From contig JAJEKV010000017.1 in the NCBI GenBank assembly GCA_021234155.1, positions 8,561,525-8,625,524 on the forward strand: a stretch of 64,000 nt of DNA. The letters are read 5' to 3'. Within the stretch, counting starts at the first letter, position 1. Every line of letters begins with the position of its first letter. Of this stretch, positions 45,389 through 57,879 are shown piece after piece. A program made the translations under genes and the position numbers. The stretch comes from Isoetes taiwanensis (taxonomy: Eukaryota; Streptophyta; Lycopodiopsida; Isoetales; Isoetaceae). Under the pieces are notes generated by a model, which was not told where the DNA came from, searched no databases, and was given only the letters and a program-made list of their open reading frames with translations.

Positions 45389-47220
45389 TGGTGTCCCCTA
45401 CTTCGTCTACGATGCTCCCATCATATTAAAAGACGGAGTTCATCCCCCTGGCAGCCAAGCTGACAGAGGCCGTCCACCTGACACCAATCCTTTAGCAAGG
45501 GATCGATGAGGAAGAATAGAGGGAACATTTGTCCCGTCTTCCCTCGGAACCATCCTAGCTGTGGAAGCGTAAATAAACGTAAGCACGTGACATCAAATAC
45601 AAATACATCCACCTTGAACGGTGGTTATACCATAGTATACATGTATAAGCACATCAACAACATCATCCTCAAATTGGGGGATCCTACCCAAGACTCAGAC
45701 TCCAGGGGTATGGACTGACGGCTTGGGTCTCCATAAGTCATTGCAACATAATTCATGAGAGTGGATTGGGCTGGCATAGGACCGTGGTTGTTGGGAAGTC
45801 CCCTCCATCCGGCCCTCCTGTGCACACTTTGCAGAATAGGTTGAAGAGTCTTGGGACTGGACCGTAGCCTGCCGTAGCGTAAATAAACGTAAGCACATGA
45901 CATCAAGTACAAATAGATTTACCTCAAAGGGTGGTTATACTATAGCATACATGTATAAGCACATCAACAACATCATCCTCAAATGGGGGATCCTACCCAA
46001 GGCTCAGACTCCTGAGGTATGGATTGACGACTTGGGTCTCCAGAAGTCATTGCAGACAGAATTTATGAGAGTGGATTGGGCTGGCATATGAACATGGCTG
46101 TTGGGAAGTCCTCTCCATCCGCCCCTCCTGTGTACACTTTGCAGAATAGGTTGAAGAGCCTTAGGACTGGACCGTAGCCTGTCGAGTGCATAGCCCAGGG
46201 GCTACTTCTGGGTTTCATCTCCCCAGCCCCGATGAGGCAGGATGAGGATCACCCCTCCAGGGGCATGCATGCCCATCACATGCGGCTAGAGGGCCACTGC
46301 CTGTCTACGACTTGAACCTCATTGAAAGTGACGCATCACCTAAGAGGTGTCGAGCTCATGCCTTGCCCACATGCAGTGGCAAGCCATTAAGCCTAAGATC
46401 CCTGGTAGGCTTTACACACCAGAGGGATCAATCTGTAATGGGACAAGTCCTCCTTATTCCACCGGTCTAGCCCTGCCACTCACAACCAGGCGGGCTCTTA
46501 TGCACATGCTGCATTAATTGGGAATTAATGAGGCTATCTAGATACATCCACTATTAAAGCTTTTAGGGTTTCTACCCCCCTTCCCAATACACAGGAGTGC
46601 ACATAGAATAGAACCTCATCATCAAAGAACTGAAATACTAAATAATATCTAATCTATCTACCTAAACATACATGGTTAGGTTCCTTCGTTAAGGCTTATG
46701 ATCTTAGGATCTATAAGGCCGCTAAGACTGATCTAACGTGCTATCCCAGCTCAGTGCCAGGCTAAAAGTCAGCATTGCACAACAGAATCACAGGTTACCT
46801 GACCCCTGGCTTGCTCCTTCTCCTCGAATCGTGTCCATGCCTTCGCTTGGGTTGGAGACAGCTGTTCCTGCGTGATCTGTTGTGCAAAGGCGGTTTGGCA
46901 TCGCCTGGCAATGCGAACTAGTAGCTTGGCTTGGCCAGAATGGCCCAAGGAAGCCAAAATGCGAAAATGGAAAAGGTTTAGGGTTTCCCCTTTTGTTCCT
47001 TTTACATGACCTTTTAGGTATAGGTTAAAAAGGACATATGGGGTTTTGCCATGAGGCAAAGGGGTTTAATTGCATATGTTTTATAGACATGTGCAACATA
47101 CGAGGTTGCCCCCTAGGCGCAACCCTTTATGGTTCTCAAGTACTTGTCAAGGTGACATGTATGCATGGCGTGGCTATATAATATATGTATTCGGACCGTA
47201 TATTATGCTGGAACGTCACA
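45389..47220 (-). repeat. 5' LTR with internal 310-bp tandem duplication
   Basis: 1832 bp. Copy 1 of the duplicated part is 45566-45875 and copy 2 is 45876-46184. Copy 1 is closer to the single copy in the other LTR than to copy 2. The outer end TGTGACGTTCC is altered at 45389 (TGGTGTCCCC). Confidence 0.9.
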
Positions 47221-47257
47221 GCTTGGACCATGGTATCTAATATCCTTGACGCTGTGG

Positions 47258-47608
47258 TCAAATCTGCTCGATCATCAAGCTGCTGCATGCGTAATTCAAT
47301 GCCAGAAATGTGCTGCTTCTAATGTTTATCAGTTTGGTCAGTAATGCAGGTGCATATGATTCTACTTTCTCAGTGAGGCACGTCAGCTTTGTTGTAATGT
47401 CTTCATCATTTGTTTGCATGTGTTTCCAAGGCTTTCCAGATGGGGGATTTGCAGTTCCTTGTGAGCCATTTGCTGCGAGGTCCAATTGGTGGCCATAGAC
47501 CTGCCATGCCATGCGCATGGCATCTGCCTTAGCCCTTGTCGCCTTTTTTAGTGAAGGCTTGTCAATCTTGTAGATGTGGTCTATTCTGCACAGTGCAATT
47601 GCATTCAT
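47258..47608 (-). CDS. Unknown 116-residue ORF
   Basis: Reads MNAIALCRIDHIYKIDKPSL, ATRAKADAMRMAWQVYGHQL and LTCLTEKVESYAPALLTKLI. It has a coding-like composition and lies just outside the chromovirus-like insertion, ending 33 bp from its target-site duplication. It may be part of an older transposon gene cut by the insertion. I do not recognise the family. Confidence 0.35.
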   Translation of the reverse strand: MNAIALCRIDHIYKIDKPSLKKATRAKADAMRMAWQVYGHQLDLAANGSQGTANPPSGKPWKHMQTNDEDITTKLTCLTEKVESYAPALLTKLINIRSSTFLALNYACSSLMIEQI

Positions 47609-47719
47609 GGCAGCTGTTAGCAGAAGTTTGTCTGCCAGGGCGCTGTGGTGGCGGTGAATGCCACTGAGGGTGGATGCATAGAAGAAAAAAAAGGAAAAAA
47701 AATAATATTTATGTCATAC

Positions 47720-48090
47720 CACATTAATAGCATTATGCCACACACGTAATGTTAACATTTCCCATCCTCAATCACCATACATTAAATTGCCCCCAATTAC
47801 CTTACATTAAATGCGCCATGTCTCACACGTAACACTAACATTGCTTATTGGATCCTATCCCCAATTACCTTACATTAAAATGCACCCACCCGAATGGCTC
47901 GAACTAGGGACCTAATTGTCATTTCCCCCCAATTACCCGGAATTACCCGAATGGCTCGAACTAGAGACATAATTGTACATTTTTCCCCAAATTACCCGGA
48001 TGGCTCGAACTAGAGACCTAATTGTACATTTCTTATTGCCTCACTGGATGGCTCAAACTAAATACCTATTTGTACTAGACTGGTGTGTTA
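47720..48090. repeat. Short tandem repeats
   Basis: Two to three copies of a ~60-bp unit with CCAATTACCTTACATTAAA, then about four copies of a ~55-bp unit with ATGGCTCGAACTAGAGACCT, AATTGTACATTT and AATTACCCGG. No gene seen. Confidence 0.8.
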
Positions 48091-48150
48091 CTAGACCAAG
48101 CACCAACTTGCAACATCCCGCCAACATTAGTTTACACGCTTAAAGTAATG

Positions 48151-48315
48151 CAATTGCTAGTTTCTTTTTCTTTTTTTTTTTTTGTTTGAAGGCATGGTTG
48201 GCGGGACTTGCACTGGCCCACATCTCCCACCCAATGGTAGCCAGTGGATTTTGAACCCTGGTAATCCAAGGCCTTACCACTAGACCACCACCCGATGGGC
48301 AATTGCTAGTTTCTT
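48151..48315 (-). mobile_element. tRNA-derived SINE with 16-bp target-site duplication
   Basis: CAATTGCTAGTTTCTT occurs at 48151-48166 and exactly again at 48300-48315. On the minus strand, the ~133 bp between them start with GGTGGTCTAGTGGTAAGGCC (A-box-like), then GGTTCAAAATCC (B-box), and end in an A-rich tail. This is a RNA polymerase III SINE structure. Confidence 0.9.
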
Positions 48316-48740
48316 ACCGGACCTATATTCTCTATTTTATGCATCTCTACATTGTCTTGTATTAGCCTTATTTATTATCCTTCAAAATGCCATCTTGGGA
48401 CAAGTGCAATTAGTTGAATCCCTTTTGCATGCATGGAAAAGCTTTGCATCATCAATTGAAAAAGTGAAGGGTGCCTTGCTTGGCCATTAAATAAATCCAA
48501 GTAATTTTTCACAAGTTGGAGAATCGTTCTTGCATCTCATTTGCAAACATGTAAATAAATAGCTTCACACAATATATGGTAAGCTTTATTTGGTGATGTT
48601 TATTTATAAATTTAATTAATATGCTTCAGTACCAGCACGTCCATTATCCAAGAGGCTCAAAAAATCCGGAAGCTGAAAATTGTTGGTAACACATGGACGC
48701 GGATAAACGTTTTCTCAAAGTCATACCTCGCCCTAACACT

Positions 48741-48751
48741 AAAATATAAAT
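48741..48751 (+). promoter_or_regulatory. Candidate TATA element of the demethylase gene
   Basis: AAAATATAAAT lies about 210 bp upstream of the main ATG, with no LINE or LTR between. The transcription start is not known. Confidence 0.3.
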
Positions 48752-48885
48752 GAAAATCCACTCTGGGAAAGAAATAGGGTTTTATGGGAAAGGGAGGGCT
48801 GGCTGAGACGAGGCGTGGGGTCAAATTATGGCATCGGTACAGCTAAATTGGTCAGTGAACTCATCCTTAAAAAGTTCTTAGACTA

Positions 48886-48936
48886 ATGATTGTAAGGAAG
48901 AGTAAAATGAAGGACCCAATAGGAACGCTAGAGTAA
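48886..48936 (+). promoter_or_regulatory. Upstream ORF of 16 codons
   Basis: ATG ATT GTA AGG ... GAG TAA ends 21 nt before the demethylase start codon. If transcribed, it would be a short upstream ORF that could lower initiation at the main ATG. Confidence 0.35.
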
Positions 48937-48957
48937 TGGTTTTGAAGGAAAGGGGAA

Positions 48958-51900
48958 ATGGAAGACAGAGCAGAAACAACAGGGCCTGATAAAATTGAGG
49001 ATGCTGATAGTGATGATGACAATATAACATTGCAACAGCTTGCAAGAAAGAGTTTTAGAAAGCGCAAGATCCCCGTTTTAAAAAAGGAGGCCTTTTCTGT
49101 GGACGAGGAACATGGTTTGGAAGAACCCACAAAGGATTTGGTTCCTCCTGTACAGGAGAGTTCTAGGTCAGAAGAAGATTTAAGGGCAAATGGAGCAAAG
49201 GAGCTCTCTGAAAATCAAGCATCTGATGATGTTGCAGTGGAAAGTAGGGCTAGGAAAAGGGCGAGAAGGCAAGAAAGCCAGTCAATTTGTAAACCAGAGT
49301 CCATGCAGAAGGCTCAGCCCGAGAGAAAGAAAATATCAAGTGTTCGGGAGAAAAAATCATCAGAAACAAAGAAACATCTGGATTCAGAGCGGACTTTAAG
49401 GAAGACAAGAAAGAGACGTCAAGAAGATATGACATATGAAGGAGACATGGACTGGGATATCCTTGTAGGCGACGCCGATCTATCCCGTGATGCAAATGGA
49501 GGTAGCGAAAAGGATCGCCCACTTAAAGGCAAGTACAATGGAGAAGCAGCTGTGGCAGTTGGGTTGAAAGTGCGTACACTAATCACTGCAGAGAAGGTTC
49601 GTTTTAAGGATGTATTAAAGCGCAGAGGAGGCCTTCAAGAATACCTTGAATGCAGGTAAAGTTAATGAAGAGTTATGTTGTGGCAAATTGATTTATACAA
49701 ATAATGGCAATGATGTGCAAGCCGAACACACCATCATTTAAATCTTCGACTGTTAATTTCTCATGTATTCCATCAGGAAATGTTGTTAAGGTGGACTTTC
49801 CTTGCATTTCCGAGCATATATTTTAAGGGTTTCTTAGAATCTTATGATCCTGCTATTTTGATTCGACCACTGACGGAGGGCTTGTTTTTAAAACAATCTT
49901 CTCATATTGCAGGAATATGATCCTTGGACTATGGGAAAAAGATGTCAAACATTTGTTGGAACTCACAGATTGTGGTGTCAGCTGCAGCCCTCATCCCAAT
50001 GAGCCACCACGCCTCACTCTTATTCGGGAACTGCACGAGTTTTTAGAATGCCATGTATGTGAAGCTTTATTTCTTGTTCAGTTATACAGTATGCTATGCA
50101 AAAGCCTTTTTCTTCTTCATAGATTTTGAGTTCCACTATTTTGCAGGGCTATATCAATATTGGTATTGTGAAAGAAAAGAAGGTGCATAATCCAAATGTT
50201 AAGGTTGAGTCAGACTCCAGTGGGATAGTGGACCAACATATGGACAAGGTAATCCAGCATAGGAGCAAGACTTCAACAATGATTAGCAAGAAGCCTTATG
50301 AAGCAAATGGCCAAAAAGATCTTGCGGCTGCAGATGAAAATGCCGCAGAAGAAGCAGCTCTGATTCTCGGTCAGATACGGGATTCTGAAGACGCTTCTCT
50401 TGAAAATAGCCCAACAATGGAAGATGCCAAAGATTTGAATGGGTCTGACATGAACGCATGCAACAGTGAAGAAGAGAAAATTAAAGATAATGAAAATACT
50501 TTTCTTGGGCATGGTGCAACAGAGGTGATCCCAGTGGATATGGATATAATAAGCAATAGAGAAGACCATGTGGTAGAAGAGGCCAAAACGCTGAAGGCCA
50601 AAACAGCATCTGCCATTCCTCCTGTAGGGCAAGACACCAAAACAGAAGAGACAGGGAGTGAGAGGCAGTTAGATGAGATTAATGGGGCAGAAGTGTTGCA
50701 TAATTTTCATAAATATGAATTGAAGTCCAATAGCATGGCATCATCTCCAGCAGATGGTGGCCATGGCAGAAAAGCAGAAGACCAAGCAAGGAACAGAAAA
50801 AAAGTTATTGTAATTGGTGCAGGACCAGCTGGCTTGATGGCAGCGAGGCATATGCAGCGCATGAAGTTTAGTGTTACGGTGCTGGAAGCCCGTAATAGGG
50901 TTGGCGGCCGTGTCTGTACTGATCGTTCAACATTTTCTGTTCCAGTAGATATGGGTGCAAGTATAATCACAGGTGTAGAAGCGGACGTTGCAACTGAAAG
51001 AAGGGCTGATCCCTCGGCTCTATTTTGCCGTCAATTGGGCCTAGAGTTGACAACATTGCGAGGTGATTGTCCTCTGTATGATTCTGTGACAGGTTGTAGG
51101 GTTCCTGATGACCTTGATGAGGCCCTTGAAGCTGAATACAATGGACTTTTGGACAATACACTTTATTTAGTTGCACAGAATGGGGATGCAGCTATGCGTA
51201 TGTCTTTAGAACAGGGATTAGAACAGGCACTTGAACGGCGAAGATCAAATCTTGTGCGTAAAATGGGTAGGACTAGCGTTTTGACGTCACCCAATAAGGT
51301 TAGCATCATTGAAAGATGTGAAAATGATGAAAGCATACAGAACGAATTTGGAGAATCTGGGGTGGATGGGAAAGAGAGATCAGATTCTTTAGAGGATGAT
51401 GATCAGCAGCTTAATCCGCTTGAACGTCGGATTATGGATTGGCACTTTGCGAATCTTGAATATGGATGTGCTGCACCGCTAAGCCATGTTTCTCTACCTT
51501 ACTGGAATCAGGATGATATTTATGGTGGTTTTGGTGGGGCCCATTGCATGATTAAAGGAGGGTATAGCACTGTTATGGAGGCCCTGGCAGAGGGGCTTGA
51601 CATCAGGCTTGGGCATGTGGTTTCTGAAATAGTTTATGGTTTGCAAGAAGGAAAGGCCAAAGGAAGAATGTTAAAGGTACGAACCAATGAAGGTGAAGAA
51701 TTCATTGGAGATGCGGTGCTGGTTACAATTCCGTTGGGTTGTCTGAAGGCCCAGACCATTAATTTCATCCCATCACTACCTGAATGGAAATTAGCTTCAA
51801 TCCAAAGACTTGGATTTGGCATACTTAATAAAGTCGTGTTAGAGTTTTCCACGGTGTTTTGGGATGAAAGTGTTGATTATTTTGGCGCTGCTGCAGAAAG

Positions 51901-54613
51901 CACTGATTTTAGAGGGCAGTGTTTCATGTTCTGGAATCTGAAGAGAACAGTGGGTGCCCCAGTTTTAATAGCGTTAGTTGCAGGGAATGCTGCAATTGAA
52001 GGGGAGAAACAAGAAAAGCCTAATTTGGTCGCCCATGCGCTGAAAGTTTTAAGGAAACTATATGGGGATGAAGCAGTGCCAGATCCTAAAGCATCGGATG
52101 TAACAAAATGGGGTTCTGATGTATACAGCAGGGGATCCTATTCATATGTAGCAGTGGGTGCATCTGGAGAGGACTATGACATCTTAGGACGCCCTGTCGA
52201 TAATTGCCTCTTCTTTGCAGGAGAAGGAACCTGCAAGGAGCATCCGGATACGGTTGGTGGTGCTTTGATGAGTGGTCTTAGGGAGGCTGTTAGAATTGTT
52301 GATATTTTGGAAAATCGTGGAGATTTAACAGCAGAGGTAGAAATTATGAGTGCCATACAACAGCAGTCTGATAGTGAACGAAACGAAGTTCGTGACATGA
52401 TGAAAAGAATTTCATCTGCTGAAACAGCTGCGGATCTTTCTAACAATAATCGTGAAATGAATGGGACTTGGGATGGCAATGAGCAGGCATTTAGTAAGAC
52501 AGATGTTTTAAAGGACATGTTTGCAAATGCAAAAACCACAGCTGGACGTTTGCTATTAGCAAAGGAAATGCTTCAACTACCAGTTAAGGAAGTTCGAAGT
52601 TTTGCTGGGACAAAAGCTGGACTGTTGGTACTCAACTCCTGGATTCTGGTAAGTGGAGGATACTGGATGGTATTAGATGCTGAAATAAGATTTAGCCAAA
52701 GCAGTACAGAACACTGCACTTGGTTGTCCTTTTTTGCAAAAAATAATCACTCAGATAGTGGATAGTTTTCAGTGCCCCTATAGGCCGATTCTTGATTTCT
52801 AACATGGTGTTTTTATTTGCAGGATTCTATGGGGAAGGATGGAACTCAGCTTCTACGTCATTGTGTTCGCTTGTTATTAGCAGTTGCTACTGACCTGCTT
52901 TCTATTCGTCAGTCTGGTAATTTATCCCATTTATCTTTAATTCATTATAATAATGTATTTTTTGTATTCCATCACCTTCACATCTTTATACTTCCAAATA
53001 TTTTGTCACGTATGATAAGAATGGACTTGGAACTACTTGTGACACAATATTTGTTGTTGTCTTTCTCTTATCTTTTTGGACGGATGGCACGGGAAAAACA
53101 GATGTATCTATTATTAAACGAATTTCTCAAATGCAGGTGTGGGGAAGACCATTAAAGAAAAAGTTTGCGTCCACACAAGTCGTGATATTCGAGCCATAGC
53201 AGATCAATTAGTAAAAATGTGGATTGAAGTATTTCGAAGAGAAAAGTTAGTTCATGGTTCTGTGAAGTCAGCAAGAAGGGCAAATGTGAATTCAGGTTTG
53301 GCAAGCAACATTCAAAAGCATCATAGAGGGTTGTCAATATCACAAGACAATTCAGTATCCAATCTTAAAGGAGACACACCCTCTCAACAGGAGATCACCG
53401 ATGAGGCCTCGGAGCAGAGACCTGACACAGTAAGTGGTTCAGAGTCCCAGTTGCATGAACCTGAAATATCAGAAATTGAGGCTGCCGCCCTTGCAGAAGC
53501 GGAAGCAGCTCGTGCTGCTGCAATTGCTGCTGCTAAGGTTTGCGTTGTTCCATGTTTTAGTTAGGCTTGCACTTTCTTTCATTGAGAAACCTTTTTGACG
53601 GTCCAAGGTGTTGGGTAAAATTGCAGGCTTATGAAGTTTCCTATAGTTCCTTGCCGGATTTGCCGAAGATTGTATCATTCCATAAATTTGCAAAACGAGA
53701 AAAGGACATAAACAATGATTTCCGGAAGAAGCGCCCTGAGCAAACTCAAGGAGCATCTTCTATCAGTATTGTCAAGCCCCTTTCCTCTATTGGCAGTGGA
53801 AAGACACTTTCATCTGTGAGCATTGGTTTCAAGAAGGTGAGTAACTGGTCGTTAGACCTCACAGGAAGCTGTAGCAATGTAAACAGTCCTGGCAGGTTGC
53901 ATTTGGATATGATGGGAGGTTGTACATATCTTGCCCAAGACACTTTGCCATCTACAGTTGATGACGGGAATACTGGGTTTAATGCTTCTCTTGAACATTT
54001 GGCAATGAAGGAAGAAGACTCCCCCTATGCCATAGCAGAGCCTGAAACCACTGAAGAACTGGGAGTATCAACAGGTCCGGGGAGTAATTGCCAGACAGCC
54101 ACAGTTGTAATTCCTAGATTAGATCTGGAATCATCTAAGGTGTCTGATCTTACCCAAAAAAGTGGGCATCAGGATAAAAGTGCTAGTGAATCCAGCAGCT
54201 ATGAGCAAATAAAAAAGGCCGTTTCAGATTATGTGGCTCACTTACTTGCTCCTTTATATAAGACAAAAAGGCTTGAGAAGGATGGCTATAAAACCATTGT
54301 GAAGAAAGCTACTGCCAAGGTAAATGTTATGGGTCGATTCTACATGAAACAGAATTTGTGTTCCCTCTCTTTTTCTGATGTAACATTTAAATTAACCAGG
54401 TATTGGAGCGTGATGGTGTAAAGGACATTACTGTTGAAGTATCAGAGTTTTTGAACTGCAAGAGAAAAAATAAAGTAAGTTTTAAGTCTGTAAGAGTTGT
54501 ATTCCTCCTCTCCGCCTGAATCAATGATGAAAATTCCCAAATTGTTACAGATTCGTGCTTTGGTGGATAAGCTTGTTGAAAAGCACTTGGCATGTACTAT
54601 TGCTTCTCAATAA
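48958..54613 (+). CDS. LDL3: LDL3-type lysine-specific histone demethylase, 8 exons
   Basis: Exons 48958-49655, 49913-50054, 50147-52648, 52823-52916, 53137-53537, 53627-54319, 54400-54474 and 54551-54613 all join at GT-AG sites in frame and give 1555 residues. A basic N-terminal region precedes a SWIRM domain (~205-290, split over exons 1-3, ending LHEFLECHGYINIGIVK). The FAD-dependent amine oxidase follows: KKVIVIGAGPAGLMAARHMQ (~500) and the FAD-pocket lysine in GFGILNKVVLEF (~841, equivalent to human LSD1 K661). AGEGTCKEHPDTVGGALMSG (~970) ends the domain. The C terminus (~1470-1555, YEQIKKAVSDYVAHLLAPLY, ITVEVSEFLNCKRKNK) resembles an SRI domain, which binds phosphorylated RNA polymerase II. 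This architecture is that of plant LDL3, which removes H3K4me2 during transcription (from memory; Arabidopsis LDL3 is ~1600 residues). It appears intact and is probably a real host gene. Confidence 0.92.
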
Positions 54614-55678
54614 CAATGGGTTCCACTAAACATGGGTGCTATTTACCCATTGGTTTCAAATGCACTATCTGCTTGGCATTTTGGTAAAAGCATGGTATTG
54701 GTTACGCTGCTGGCATCTTGGTAAAGTCATGATATCAGAGAAGGCTGCTGGCATAAAAGCCCCAGGCTCATGTCCTCAACAACTAAGTTGGGAAGCTGGG
54801 TGCAGAGGCGCATTACATTTTTTCTCGACCATTCAGGAGCCGTTGCTCAACAATTTACTAGCACACAGTACTTGTACACTGGATTCTGGATAGCTGAAGA
54901 CATTGCACTTGAGGAAATTCAGATGACATGGGCGCACTATATTCTTCCATCTTGATGATGTTTATTAAAGCACATGGAAATGTTTTTCAATGTTTACCTG
55001 CCAGTCAAAAAGGCAGAGGATGAGGAAAGTTTGTTACACATTAAATTGTTATTGAACTCTATTTCTTTGAGCCATGATGTAAAGATGCAGGACAGGCTCT
55101 TTGGCAATAAAAGGACCTGCAATATTTTCCTGCCTTTAAGTCCTGTAATAATAAAGCTGCAGAAGAATAATTGCCACAAGGGGTATTTTGCAACATGTGA
55201 GATTATTGCAAGCAATACTGTTTGCTCTTGTAGTCTGTGTCTTGTTGATACTGCATTAGCCATCAAGCCATTAACATTAAGCTCTCAATGCAGCACCAAT
55301 GACGGATGTTTGCTATGGAAGGAGAAGAGCTAAACAGCCGATTGAGAACTATCTGTAAATTCATTACATGTTTATAATTTATTTATTTGATGTGTTTGAA
55401 CGCATTATTTCAGTAGACCTCTTGATCTTCTAATACGCACTAGGAGATCCACACAAGGCTATACAATAATGTACAACTCAATGCTAAGGGCACTTTAATC
55501 AGGTACGTGCTGTAGTTTTTGCTGTAATGATTATTTTACTCTGGAAAATGGAAACCTGGATGTAGTGTACGATTACAGTGGCAAGGAATTATGCTGCTTT
55601 ATGCTTTTGAAGTTCAAGAAAGATCGGTTCTAAGCACAATTACCCAGTTGAATTATTAAGGAATTGACGCTGGACAGT

Positions 55679-56160
55679 GTACAAGTCTCGAGATGCTATC
55701 AGTGATAAAGGTCACATTTCTACACTAGAACTAAAAGGCCGATGAGAGATATGGCTTCCATTTTGGGTCCAACGAGGCATGATAATCAATTTCAATTTCA
55801 ATTTGTACATTTATATTTTTCTCTTCTCTTGTTACAAATCTGGAATCCACTTTGGACTCTGTACAAATCTGGAGATGCAATCAGTGATAAAGGTCACATT
55901 TCTACACTAGAACTAAAAGGTCGATGAGGGATATGGCTTCCATTTGTACGTTTATATTTTTCTCTTCTCTTGTTAGACTGTGTACAAATCTGGCTTCCTT
56001 GAGATGGATGGAATTGGCAATGTATGATGGAAGCGTTCTACTTTAGAACTTGTTGGACTTGTAAAAATCTGACTTCCTTGAGATGGCAAGGAAAGTGGGA
56101 CTTGTTGGGCTTGTAAGCTGGCTTCCTTGAGATGGCAAGGATTGGTAATGAATGATGGAC
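55679..56160. repeat. Imperfect tandem repeats downstream of the demethylase gene
   Basis: AGTGATAAAGGTCACATTTC with ACACTAGAACTAAAAGG and ATATTTTTCTCTTCTCTTGT occurs twice (~55679 and ~55870). A shorter unit, CTTCCTTGAGATGGCAAGG, recurs at 56070-56140. Non-coding. Confidence 0.75.
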
Positions 56161-56494
56161 GGGTCACGTTTCTACTATAGAACTCATAAAAAGGCAGTGA
56201 GAATTAAGTATTTTATGTATTTTATCTAACGTAAACGACCAGCGGGTCGAAATTCTTAGTTTTTTATGTCAAAATTTATTTGGGGTAATGTTTGGGCTTG
56301 ACATTTGGTTATTTGAAATGTTTGGTGGCATCACGTAAATTTTAGCTATAATAACTCTGAGCGAAATTTTTGTTACAATTACTCGAGCAAAATATTGGCT
56401 CCCGAAAGGGGGTTGGATTCCAAAAAATGGCGTCCAAAAAATGGTGAGCTCAGCCATGCATAACACATAGTTTATTATAACATGAGAATCAATT

Positions 56495-56572
56495 TTATTG
56501 TAACAATTCTGCATGGCACAATGGTTAGTTTGTTTGGTTTTCAACTTCCTTGCGTGAGTTCGAAATGGTCAG
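56495..56572 (+). repeat. Possible tRNA-like or SINE remnant
   Basis: GCATGGCACAATGGTTAG resembles an A-box region, and GAGTTCGAAATGG, about 35 bp later, a B-box. No full cloverleaf or target-site duplication was found. Confidence 0.3.
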
Positions 56573-56579
56573 GTATTTG

Positions 56580-57879
56580 ACTCACACAATATTTTTTTGT
56601 CGTATTTGACTTATATAATTTACATGCGAATTTACGAGTCGAATATCCATTTTTGGTATTCGACTTGCAAAATAGAAGCTGATTTATGATTTATTGGAAT
56701 CCAACCATAATTGGGAGCCAATAAATGCATCGACAATAACCTCGTGGCTTACCTCAGCTAGCCACTTGGTCAGCTTGTGTTGTGCTATAGAAAACACCCA
56801 GCGATTACATGGCACATTATATAATTATTCTATCGTAATAAATGGTAGGTCCAAATTACCGTGAGATTGTGCATGTTTATTTCTACGCATTATCCTCCGC
56901 CGCTTGCGGAGCGGCGCTGCCGCTTCCCTATTTGTTCCCCTGTTTGTTTCGGCCCTGTTTACCTGTTTGATCCGAAGCCCTCAGCTTTATCACTGTTTGC
57001 GCTGTGTCTTTAGCCACCGAACAAAGCCGAAGCACAAAGCCGAACAAAGTCTCTCAGATTTACTACAAAGCCAAAGCCGCCGGGATTTGCTAAGGAACAA
57101 ATGTAATGCTGCGGGCCATCTAGGCGCCAATAAAAAGCAGAGAAAAATCCCAGATAACAATCTCTGCCCTGAAATCTATATATAGCATGACGCCACGTAC
57201 ATTTGTTGAGCACACAAAACGATTTTGTAAATGCCTTTTTTGCAAAAACGATTTTGCAAATGCCTCCGTTGCATCTCGATTTAGGCAACATGCACAAGCC
57301 ATTTTTGCAAGCAACAAGCTCAGGCCATTTTTGCAGGTCGCCCTCAGATTCAACGAAGCCGAAGTAGCTCTGTTTTCTCTGAGCTAGAAATAGAAGCTCT
57401 GTTTTCTTTGAGGTCGAAACAGAGGGCTAGAAACAGAGAAATAGAAGCATTAGAGGTTTGGTGGAGTCTATTAACGCCCTTGTAAGCCCTTCCCAAATTT
57501 GGATTTTAGTTGGTACCCGAACCTGCAGGTATGGGCAAAAAGCCCCCACGAACCTTAACCGAACCTCAGCCCTGGAGCAACCGAACCTCGTAAACGTCAT
57601 TATTACTTGTTGTTTTACTCATTACGCCTAAATCCCTCCTCGCCCCACCTTCCCACCGAACTGAAGCTACAAGGAGTAGCTTCGAGCGGGACACCTCAAG
57701 AATGCCTCAATTGGGCGCCAAAGCTTTGGAGGGCATTTCGAATTTAGTTTTGATATCAATCCTCGCCCAAATCCGAAGGAATTCTCTAGTTTTCCTTCGT
57801 ATTTTGGCGAAGAATTGCATCAATTTGGTCGCCGGACTGTGGAGCTCGGAAAGCGATCACGCGACTCTGAATTCGATCT
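56580..57879. other. Region upstream of the transposase-like gene
   Basis: Short ORFs (57702-57917 and others) show no motif. GC-rich hairpin-like sequence lies at 56895-56925 (CCGCCGCTTGCGGAGCGGCG). No terminal inverted repeat was found that would mark the element's edge. Confidence 0.35.

Larger units (their letters stand above)
37903..47220 (-). mobile_element. Ty3/gypsy chromovirus-like LTR retrotransposon with accessory genes
   Basis: The element is 9.3 kb and flanked by GCTTG at 37898-37902 and 47221-47225. Element ends form the inverted pair TGTGACGTTCC / GGAACGTCACA. On the minus strand: 5' LTR 47220-45389, primer site, ~4 kb of accessory sequence including a histone H3-like gene and a second unknown gene, a gag scrap, an integrase C-terminal half, a chromodomain, a polypurine tract, and 3' LTR 39430-37903. 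Protease, RT and RNase H are absent, so it is non-autonomous. A 322-bp MITE is inserted inside it. The LTRs differ by a 304-bp length change and many substitutions, so it is not young. Confidence 0.9.

Noticed and set aside
56904-57185. 93-residue ORF upstream of the transposase-like gene
   Set aside because: Overlaps equally long ORFs on the other strand and has no motif or splice link to the next gene.
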